A DNA stretch of 12,727 bases from Flavobacteriales bacterium UBA958 (GTDB taxonomy: Bacteria > Bacteroidota > Bacteroidia > Flavobacteriales_D > Crocinitomicaceae), in NCBI GenBank assembly GCA_002293045.1, contig DBCM01000016.1:1-12727 (forward strand), given 5' to 3'. Within the stretch, counting starts at the first letter, position 1; every line of letters starts with the position of its first letter. The translations under genes and the position numbers were made by a program. The notes under the pieces are model-generated. The model did not search any database. It worked only from the letters and a program-made list of their open reading frames with translations, and had not been told where the DNA came from. Positions 6,627 through 12,727 of this stretch are shown piece after piece.

Positions 6627-9299
6627 ATGCAGTTAAAGGCAAAATTATTAAAAGGCTTGAAATGGACCATTGGTATCGTTATGGTTCTTGTGATTGGGAT
6701 TTCTGTGATGCTTTATGCCTTTCAAGACAAAATTTGTAACCTCGTATTGTCTGAGCTTGGTAAGGAATTTAAGGAACCCGTCTATTTTTCAAAGGTTGAC
6801 CTCACCTTTTGGAGCACTTTTCCCAACCTCACGGTAAATGTGCACGATGTTAAAGTGCATGATGCTTTCGAAACAATTCCATCGAAGAAGGTATTACTCC
6901 AATCCGAACGCATCCGGCTCGTATTTAATCCAATTGATTTGTGGAGGGAAAACTATCACATTAAAGTAATTGAAATCGGCAAGGGAACATTAAACGTTCG
7001 AACAGCAAAGAATGGCGAGGTAAATTACTTAATTTTTAATGCTTCCTCCTCACAAAAAGAAACAGACTATAATATCAAGATTTCTTCTGTAAGCACCACG
7101 GATTTCAACGTAAATTACATCAACCATAAGTCCGACCAGTTTTATAGATCAACACTGGATAATATGCTATTTTCGGGAGAATTTGATCAAGACCAATTTG
7201 AACTGTATGCAAAGGGAGATATGCATTTGAATCGCATTCAATCGGGAAAGGTGGCGTTGTTAAAAAATAAGCCGGTCTCCATGGATTTAAGCATGAAGGT
7301 GAACACGAATCAAGGTACATTTTCTCTCCCAGAAACCAAGTTGAAAATCTCAGAAATACCTTTTATTGCACAAGGGGAATATGGAACGGATAGCATGCGT
7401 TTTGAGTTAAAAGCAGCGGATTTAACACTTACACAATTGGTGAATAACATGTCATTGGATGCCGCAGAAAAGGAAATTAATCAATATAAAGGTGCAGGAA
7501 ATGTAACCTTTGATTTGGTTGTGGACGGAAGCACAATTGACCAAACAGCCCCCCGAATTGCGTGTGACTTTAGCATTACGAATGGACACCTGGTAGAACC
7601 CTTAAAAAAATCTCACATTCGAAAGTTGCACATGAAGGGGTCCTTTCGAAGTAATGGAAATCCGGAAGGAGACCACCTCGTGTTAAATCATTTAGCCTTT
7701 GAGACGGCGGCAGGTCCGTTTCATGGGGAATTAGACGTGCTAAATTTTACCGAACCCCTTATTCAAGGGAAAGCTAAAGGAACACTCGATTTAAGCATTG
7801 CGAATCGTATGTTAAAAAATGAGTTCATCCAACGCATCGATGGAATCGCAAAAGTAAACTCTGATTTTTCACTCCGCATCTCTGATGAGGTGGTTATTAA
7901 AAAGATGAATGGCGATATTAGCCTTTACAACGTGTGGTTTCAGGCCGTTGATGACCACCGTACCTTCGAAGACATTAATGGTAAATTTTCACTTAAGGGA
8001 AGTGATTTAACCATAGATGGCGCTACACTGGCGATCAATCGTACGGATTTAAGGTTAAATGGCCGTTTTGGGAATGTCTTTAATTACCTCAGCGATAAAG
8101 GACAATTATCGGTGGATTGCGCGATAAATAGCCATCAAATTATGGTAGCGGACCTGGGAAGAACCACCAAAGCGGAGAAAAAGGAATCCAAAGGAAAAGA
8201 GTTCGTGTTGCCAAATAACATCAATGGTCAAATTACCCTTAACGCAAAACGTATTACCTATGAGAGTCATACCTTTGAAGAAGTTTCGGGCCCTATTTTA
8301 ATTCAGGAAAGACTACTCTCTTTTCCAAATCTGTCGGTGCGTAATGCCGGGGCAGATATTATTGGCAGCATGAAAATCCAAGAGTTCACCCCGGAACGCC
8401 TTGAAATCTCAACCACGGTGCAAACGAACAATGTGTATTTTGGACCGTTTTTCAAAGAATGGAATGATTTTGATCAAGAGGTCATTCGAGCGCATCAAAT
8501 TTCGGGTCGCGCACAAATTGCCCTAGATTTTTATGCCCCCTTCAATTTAATCGGAGGCATTGATTTAAATCAGATGGAAGTAACTGCGCACATGAAAGTG
8601 TTCAACGGACATTTAAAAAATGTAGAATCGTTAAGAGACGTTGCTGCGAGTTTAAAAACCAATGCTGGTAAATTATTGATTGGGAAGAAAAACTTGGACC
8701 AATTTCAGGAAAAAATGAAAGACATCGCATTTTCAACCCTCGAAAACACCTTGCACATCAGCCGAGGGGTTATTTCCATACCAAACATGAGTATTTTATC
8801 GTCTGCCATGGACATGGAATTAAGCGGAACCCATGGATTCGATAATAAAATTGATTACCGAATGAAGTTTGATTTTCGGGATTTATTAGGGGCTGATCGA
8901 GACAGTGAATTCGGTACAGTGATCGATGATGAAACAGGAATGAAGATTTTTTTACACATGTATGGGGATTTAGACAACCCAACCATTGAGTGGGATAAGT
9001 CCAGCAGAAAACAAGAACTGAAAGAACAATTGGCTCAGGAGAAAGAAACAGTGAAGTCTATATTAAAATCAGAATTCGGGGTATTTAAAAAAGACACCTC
9101 GGTGATAGCGTATAAGCCCAAGGTAGAAACGAAAGAGGTTATAAAAATAAATTTTAAAGAGACCAAAACAGACAAAACAGATAAACCAGTGATTGAGGCC
9201 CAGAAACCAACCAAAGAGGGTAAATTAAAAAACACCCTAAATCAGTGGAAACAGCAACAAAATGAGGCAAATGTCACGGTCACGGTACGTAAAGGGTAA
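6627..9299 (+). CDS. AsmA-like inner-membrane-anchored protein
   Basis: An 890-aa protein with one N-terminal membrane segment (about residues 14-32, TIGIVMVLVIGISVMLYAF) after a short Lys-rich start, so the bulk should lie in the periplasm. The start of the mature part (SELGKEFKEPVYFSKVDLTFWSTFPNL) is typical of Bacteroidota AsmA-family proteins. The long middle consists of alternating beta-strands. The C-terminal part carries AsmA_2-type features (LNQMEVTAHMKVFNG..., FLHMYGDLDNPTIEW). AsmA-like proteins form elongated beta-groove structures thought to move phospholipids between inner and outer membrane; that role here is by family. The last ~70 residues are a charged Lys/Glu/Thr-rich tail, including a coiled-coil-like stretch (RKQELKEQLAQEKETVKS). 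It precedes recO by 12 nt, and both are probably cotranscribed. Confidence 0.88.
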   Translation: MQLKAKLLKGLKWTIGIVMVLVIGISVMLYAFQDKICNLVLSELGKEFKEPVYFSKVDLTFWSTFPNLTVNVHDVKVHDAFETIPSKKVLLQSERIRLVFNPIDLWRENYHIKVIEIGKGTLNVRTAKNGEVNYLIFNASSSQKETDYNIKISSVSTTDFNVNYINHKSDQFYRSTLDNMLFSGEFDQDQFELYAKGDMHLNRIQSGKVALLKNKPVSMDLSMKVNTNQGTFSLPETKLKISEIPFIAQGEYGTDSMRFELKAADLTLTQLVNNMSLDAAEKEINQYKGAGNVTFDLVVDGSTIDQTAPRIACDFSITNGHLVEPLKKSHIRKLHMKGSFRSNGNPEGDHLVLNHLAFETAAGPFHGELDVLNFTEPLIQGKAKGTLDLSIANRMLKNEFIQRIDGIAKVNSDFSLRISDEVVIKKMNGDISLYNVWFQAVDDHRTFEDINGKFSLKGSDLTIDGATLAINRTDLRLNGRFGNVFNYLSDKGQLSVDCAINSHQIMVADLGRTTKAEKKESKGKEFVLPNNINGQITLNAKRITYESHTFEEVSGPILIQERLLSFPNLSVRNAGADIIGSMKIQEFTPERLEISTTVQTNNVYFGPFFKEWNDFDQEVIRAHQISGRAQIALDFYAPFNLIGGIDLNQMEVTAHMKVFNGHLKNVESLRDVAASLKTNAGKLLIGKKNLDQFQEKMKDIAFSTLENTLHISRGVISIPNMSILSSAMDMELSGTHGFDNKIDYRMKFDFRDLLGADRDSEFGTVIDDETGMKIFLHMYGDLDNPTIEWDKSSRKQELKEQLAQEKETVKSILKSEFGVFKKDTSVIAYKPKVETKEVIKINFKETKTDKTDKPVIEAQKPTKEGKLKNTLNQWKQQQNEANVTVTVRKG

Positions 9300-9311
9300 A
9301 AGCTACTTCAG

Positions 9312-9980
9312 GTGAATCAGACAACGCAGGCATTTTTTATTCACCGTTCTCCATTTTCAACTAAAGCTCAGTTAAATTCGTTTTTTTCGAAAGAACAAGG
9401 CCTCCTTGAATTGGTTTCTTTTCCATCGAAACAACAAGCTGCACTTTTCCCCTTTGGACTCTATGAGTTGGAGTTTACCATTAATCCGAAATTCGGACAA
9501 GGAACACTCAAAAATGTAACTCCTGTGGAAGGGTTTAATACGCAAGATTTTGACCCCCATGTAATCGCGATTCGATATTTCATGGCAGATGTTGTTCATC
9601 AATCCATAGCCTACAAAAATAAGGACGAAGAGGCCTTTAACATGTTGGTGTCTTTAAAAAATGATTTGGCCCAACAAGTGGATTATTACGCCTACCCCTG
9701 TGTGTTTTTAGCGCAATGGATGAAAGCGCTCGGGATTTTACCTGAACCCATTGAACATGCAAATGTCTTTAATCTGCAGGAAGGGGTGTTTCATTACGAC
9801 CAGCAGGTCAATCCTTCTTCGGGAGCGGCGGCCTTCAATAGCCTTATTCAGAATCACCAACAAGAAAATAAGCGTGCGCTGAAGGAGGCCCTCGATTTAA
9901 TGCTTGAATATATTGAGATCCATGTTCCTAAGTTCAATGTGAACAATACCCGAATGATCATTCATGAAATTTTCCATTAA
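9312..9980 (+). CDS. recO: DNA repair protein RecO
   Basis: RecO works with RecF and RecR to load RecA on SSB-coated single strands during gap repair. The 222-aa sequence fits Bacteroidota RecO: an N-terminal OB-fold (FFIHRSPFSTKAQLNSFF, then LLELVSFPSKQQAALFPFGLYELEF), the strand with NVTPVEGF, a helical region (IAIRYFMADVVHQS..., YPCVFLAQWMKALGILPE) and a C-terminal helix (MLEYIEIHVPKF). It has a single Cys, so no zinc cluster. It is slightly shorter than many family members because the N-terminus is abbreviated. The start is GTG: the frame runs directly from the asmA TAA (9297..9299) with no ATG or TTG before it and none soon after, so GTG at 9312 is the only standard choice. Confidence 0.88.
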   Translation: MNQTTQAFFIHRSPFSTKAQLNSFFSKEQGLLELVSFPSKQQAALFPFGLYELEFTINPKFGQGTLKNVTPVEGFNTQDFDPHVIAIRYFMADVVHQSIAYKNKDEEAFNMLVSLKNDLAQQVDYYAYPCVFLAQWMKALGILPEPIEHANVFNLQEGVFHYDQQVNPSSGAAAFNSLIQNHQQENKRALKEALDLMLEYIEIHVPKFNVNNTRMIIHEIFH

Positions 9981-10022
9981 AATTCTTGACATAAGTTAGC
10001 GCTTAGTTCGTGTAAAGAAATG

Positions 10023-10030
10023 TAACTTTG
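10023..10030 (+). promoter_or_regulatory. Putative -7 promoter box of the yceI pair
   Basis: TAACTTTG matches the Bacteroidota -7 consensus TAnnTTTG exactly and sits 17 nt before the first yceI ATG, in the 67-bp gap after recO. A good TTG -33 element at the expected spacing is missing; TTAG at 9996..9999 is the closest. The gene pair probably starts its own transcript here. Confidence 0.45.
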
Positions 10031-10047
10031 ATAAAAATATAGAACAC

Positions 10048-10629
10048 ATGAAAAAATCAACCTATTTATTTCTGCTTATTGCCCTTGTGGCTTTTTCGTT
10101 TAAAATGATCTCCTCCGCTTCATGGGGAATCGATTCGGCCCACTCTCGGCTTGGGTTCAAAGTGGTACACATGGGAATCTCCGATGCGAATGGATCCTTT
10201 GACAAAGTATCGTGTAATGTTACCACTGCCAATGATAAAGATTTTACTGATGCCACCTTCGATTTAGTTGCCGATGCAAATACCATTAATACAGGACTAG
10301 AAGCTAGAGACAATCACTTGCGTTCAGAAGACTTCTTTGCGGTGAGTCAACACCCGAACATTGCTTTTAAATCTACCTCTTGCAAGAAGATTAAGGGTAA
10401 AAAGTATCTATTAACGGGAAATTTATCCATGCATGGAGTTACTAAAGAAGTAGTGCTCACTGCTATTCACAATGGATACGCGAAGAACCGCGCAGGGCTA
10501 GATGTAGCCGGTTTTAAAATTACGGGTAAAATTAATCGCTCTGATTTTTCCATTGGAAAAGACATGCCAGTTGCTGTGGTTGCTGACGAAATTCAATTAG
10601 AAGCAGATTTAGAAGTAGTAAAGAATTAA
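10048..10629 (+). CDS. YceI-family periplasmic lipid/isoprenoid-binding protein
   Basis: A 193-aa exported protein with a signal peptide (MKKS then a hydrophobic core, probable cleavage near ISSA24). The rest is a single YceI domain, a lipocalin-like barrel that in characterised relatives binds long polyisoprenoid or other amphiphilic chains. Recognisable blocks are the opening strand WGIDSAHSRLGFKVVHMG (26-43), NTGLEARDNHLRSEDFF (81-97), HPNIAF (102-107), LTGNLSMHGVTKEV (122-135) and INRSDFSIG (162-170). Length and motifs are complete for the family. It is followed after 4 nt by a second, diverged YceI gene, so the two are probably cotranscribed. The ligand is not predictable. Confidence 0.93.
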   Translation: MKKSTYLFLLIALVAFSFKMISSASWGIDSAHSRLGFKVVHMGISDANGSFDKVSCNVTTANDKDFTDATFDLVADANTINTGLEARDNHLRSEDFFAVSQHPNIAFKSTSCKKIKGKKYLLTGNLSMHGVTKEVVLTAIHNGYAKNRAGLDVAGFKITGKINRSDFSIGKDMPVAVVADEIQLEADLEVVKN

Positions 10630-10633
10630 ATTG

Positions 10634-11194
10634 ATGATTAAGGCTTTCTGTGGAATTTATGTAGCGTTGTTCTTTTCGGTATGTGTTGCTCAGCAAGATA
10701 CTCGAACGGTTGACCCAGCGAAAACAACCTACCTCATTCAGAACAAGTCTGTTATTCAAATTCAATCCCTCGACTTTTCAGGGAAATTTACCTCGGTCAA
10801 AGGACAGGTTTCACTTGACCCAACAACCAACACGATACAAGGGTTTGATTTAATCATTGATGTGAATTCCTTGGACTTAGAAATCCCAGGAATGACAAAG
10901 CATGCAAAGTCTGCCGATTTCTTTGATGTTGCCATGTATCCGAGCATTACATTTTTCAGTGATTCCGTATCAACTACTGACACGGAGACTATTGCACACG
11001 GAATGATTACATCGAAAGGAATCTCAAAACTTTTCTCCTTGCCGATTGTTGTTTCATCGAACAACGGTTCGTCGTTAATTATTTCTACTTCGTTCACCCT
11101 CAATCGTTCTGATTTTTTAATTGGCGGTGAGGATGTGGTGAGCAATTTGGTGACTGCGACAGCTTCAATTCAAGCTAAGAAAAAGAAAGATTAA
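10634..11194 (+). CDS. Second, diverged YceI-family protein
   Basis: A 186-aa protein counted from the ATG at 10634; a TTG directly upstream at 10631 is in frame but less likely. The signal peptide ends at CVA19|Gln20. The YceI fold is recognisable by KHAKSADFFDVAMYPSITF (89-107), the GMITSKGISK segment (123-132) that aligns with GNLSMHGVTK in the neighbour, and LNRSDFLIG (156-164). Several conserved polar residues of the first copy are absent: the DSAHS element is replaced by QNKSV, and the MHG histidine is lost. It therefore probably arose from the same ancestor as the upstream gene and has changed its binding cavity. Only 4 nt separate the upstream stop from this start. The C-terminus is Lys-rich (AKKKKD). 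Confidence 0.87.
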   Translation: MIKAFCGIYVALFFSVCVAQQDTRTVDPAKTTYLIQNKSVIQIQSLDFSGKFTSVKGQVSLDPTTNTIQGFDLIIDVNSLDLEIPGMTKHAKSADFFDVAMYPSITFFSDSVSTTDTETIAHGMITSKGISKLFSLPIVVSSNNGSSLIISTSFTLNRSDFLIGGEDVVSNLVTATASIQAKKKKD

Positions 11195-11230
11195 GTACAC
11201 CTTATTGTTATATAGCTTACCTTTACCCCT

Positions 11231-12346
11231 ATGCAAGAAACATTTACAACCCCAAAATTCGCGAGAAACGTGAACGTAGAGTTCAACCGCGCACTCAATG
11301 AGCGTGTGTCCGCATATTTTACTCAGCGTAACATTTCTAAACACGCCAACCTTAACATGGTCATAAAAACCATATTTATGTTGGCCTTATATTTCGTTCC
11401 TTTTGTGTTTACTTTTTACACGCAAAGCATCGGATTAACGTTATTGTTATGGTTTATTTCTGGCCTTGGTATGGCGGGTATTGGACTTTCCGTGATGCAC
11501 GATGCAAACCACGGGGCCTATTCGTCGAGTCAACGGGTCAATAAATTTGTAGGAGCTGTATTGAATTTATTGGGTGGAAACCCAACCAATTGGAAAATCC
11601 AACACAACGTACTACACCACACCTTTACCAATGTTGAGGGATTTGACGAAGACATTGATGCGCCGGTAAAGTTGTTGCGTTTTTCTCCTCATACTGAATG
11701 GCGACCTGTGCACAAATATCAGTACTTGTATGCTTGGTTTTTCTATTCGATGATGACCATTATGTGGTTCGCAACAAAAGACTACAAACAAGCGCGTCGC
11801 TATAGTAAAATGGGTCTTGTAAGCTCTCAAGGGAAGTCTTTAGTGTCTCACTGGGTAAGCATTATCGCAGGAAAACTGGTTTATGCCATTGTTTTCTTGG
11901 TTTTACCGTTGATATTTGCTCCAGTATTTTGGCCGTATGTATTGCTAGGATTTGTAATAAAGCAGGTTGTTTCAGGGCTCATTTTGGCACTCATTTTTCA
12001 GCCTGCCCACGTTATTCCAGATACCTCATTTGAAAAACCAGGAGAGTCAGGTGACATTGAGGCGGATGCAAAAGTACATCAGTTGTTAACTACAGCAAAT
12101 TACGGCGTACGCTCTAAATGGTTTACGTGGCTTGTAGGCGGACTAAATTTTCAAGTGGAACATCACCTTTTTCCAACGGTTTGTCACGTACATTACCGTG
12201 GAATATCAGAAATTGTTCGCAGTACAGCACTCGAATATAATATCCCTTACTATTCGAATCGCACATTTTTTAGTGCCCTTAAAGCACATGGGAAAATGTT
12301 AAAAATGCTCGGACAAAAAGATTGCCCGGCCTTCGTAAATATATAA
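11231..12346 (+). CDS. Membrane fatty-acid desaturase (acyl-CoA/acyl-lipid type)
   Basis: A 371-aa integral membrane di-iron desaturase. It carries the three histidine boxes: HDANH (90-94), HNVLHH (125-130) and QVEHH (308-312), plus the conserved FQPAH (256-260). Gln in place of the first His of box 3 is typical of front-end and linoleoyl-CoA-type desaturases. Hydrophobic segments lie at about 44-90, 165-180, 205-235 and 236-258. No N-terminal cytochrome b5 domain is present, unlike many eukaryotic front-end enzymes, so a separate ferredoxin or cytochrome must supply electrons. It introduces a double bond into membrane acyl chains; position and substrate form cannot be read from the sequence. 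It begins 36 nt after the second yceI gene. TACCTTTA at 11218..11225 is a weak -7-like match very close to the ATG. Confidence 0.93.
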   Translation: MQETFTTPKFARNVNVEFNRALNERVSAYFTQRNISKHANLNMVIKTIFMLALYFVPFVFTFYTQSIGLTLLLWFISGLGMAGIGLSVMHDANHGAYSSSQRVNKFVGAVLNLLGGNPTNWKIQHNVLHHTFTNVEGFDEDIDAPVKLLRFSPHTEWRPVHKYQYLYAWFFYSMMTIMWFATKDYKQARRYSKMGLVSSQGKSLVSHWVSIIAGKLVYAIVFLVLPLIFAPVFWPYVLLGFVIKQVVSGLILALIFQPAHVIPDTSFEKPGESGDIEADAKVHQLLTTANYGVRSKWFTWLVGGLNFQVEHHLFPTVCHVHYRGISEIVRSTALEYNIPYYSNRTFFSALKAHGKMLKMLGQKDCPAFVNI

Positions 12347-12700
12347 ATGACCTTTGATCTTATTCGGTCAACTGCATTGCAATTTCCACATGTTAGTGAG
12401 GAGTTTCCTTTTGATGAAACAACCCTAGTCTTTAAAGTGGGAGGAAAGATGTTTTTATTAATTGATATCGATTCCCAAGACGCGATCACATTAAAGTCTA
12501 ATCCGGATCGGATTAATGAATTGTTGGAGTCCCACGATTGGATATCAAGAGGGTTTCATATGAACAAAACTCATTGGATCACCCTTAGATTAGACAGTTT
12601 ACACGTGGATTTCACCTTAGTGCTTAAATTAATGACAGATTCATATTCGATTGTTTACCAAGGGTTAACGAAAAAAGTCAAGAATGCCCTTGAGAATTGA
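12347..12700 (+). CDS. MmcQ/YjbR-family (DUF419) small protein
   Basis: A 117-aa cytosolic protein of the MmcQ/YjbR family, with a CyaY-like, double-wing DNA-binding-type fold. Diagnostic elements are FPHVSEEFPFDE (13-24), LVFKVGGKMFLLID (27-40), LKSNPDR (49-55), FHMNKTHWITLRLD (70-83) and the C-terminal helix SYSIVYQGLTKKVKN. Length is normal for the family. There is no signal peptide. The ATG follows the desaturase TAA with no intervening base, so translational coupling with the desaturase is likely. The biological role of the family is not established. Confidence 0.88.
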   Translation: MTFDLIRSTALQFPHVSEEFPFDETTLVFKVGGKMFLLIDIDSQDAITLKSNPDRINELLESHDWISRGFHMNKTHWITLRLDSLHVDFTLVLKLMTDSYSIVYQGLTKKVKNALEN

Positions 12701-12709
12701 TAAATTTTT

Positions 12710-12727
12710 ATGGTGCGTTCGACTTAC
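12710..12727 (+). CDS. Possible start of the next gene, cut by the window edge
   Basis: An ATG at 12710 opens a frame of six codons (MVRSTY) to the right edge, 9 nt after the stop of the MmcQ/YjbR gene. The spacing would suit another operon member. Nothing more can be said from six codons. Confidence 0.2.

Noticed and set aside
9160..9190. Short near-repeat of AAAACAGAC/AAAACAGAT in the asmA-like gene
   Set aside because: Two copies of about nine bases inside a Lys/Thr/Asp-rich coding tail are explained by codon composition and do not form a real tandem array.
9988..10010. Imperfect palindrome around AGCGCT after recO, considered as a terminator
   Set aside because: The stem is only about 6 bp with poor flanks, and there is no following T-run, so it is not a convincing terminator.
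10762..11145. Open frame of 127 codons on the minus strand inside the second yceI gene
   Set aside because: It is fully antisense to a gene with YceI motifs and a signal peptide. The translation has no recognisable domain, and no start signal was seen.
11205..11225. Possible promoter (TTG plus TACCTTTA) before the desaturase
   Set aside because: The -7 match is imperfect, the spacer is only about 10 nt and the box lies almost on the ATG. Cotranscription from the yceI pair is at least as likely.

Overview
The window looks like chromosomal DNA from a member of the Bacteroidota, most likely Flavobacteriales; a Crocinitomicaceae/Fluviicola-like relative is an inference. The evidence is four secreted proteins with type IX secretion (T9SS) C-terminal sorting domains, signal peptides cleaved in front of Gln, promoter -7 boxes of the TAnnTTTG type, AT-rich codon use and almost no Shine-Dalgarno sequences. 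I see no mobile element, tRNA, rRNA or CRISPR array.

Layout from left to right: (1) the first 14 codons of a minus-strand Rossmann-fold NAD(P)-binding protein run off the left edge at 41..1; (2) a complete plus-strand dihydrolipoyl dehydrogenase (147..1541) has its own promoter-like sequence; (3) a tightly packed minus-strand operon of five genes covers 6506..1538. Read in its own direction it encodes a GEVED/PPC-type T9SS protein, three paralogous Kelch beta-propellers each with a T9SS sorting domain, and a small DUF4907-like putative lipoprotein. All four junctions overlap (4, 20, 1 and 25 nt). The operon meets lpd tail to tail with a 4-nt overlap of the stop codons; (4) a divergent 120-nt gap leads to a plus-strand AsmA-like protein (890 aa) followed 12 nt later by recO with a GTG start; (5) two adjacent YceI-family genes follow, the second diverged; (6) a three-histidine-box membrane fatty-acid desaturase and an immediately abutting MmcQ/YjbR-family gene close the window, with a possible next start at 12710.

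Functionally, most of the window concerns the envelope. The central operon appears to build a set of exported or surface beta-propeller proteins plus a lipoprotein. AsmA, YceI and the desaturase concern lipids and membranes. Lpd and RecO are housekeeping genes. The most interesting part is the five-gene T9SS/Kelch/DUF4907 operon, whose function I cannot assign.
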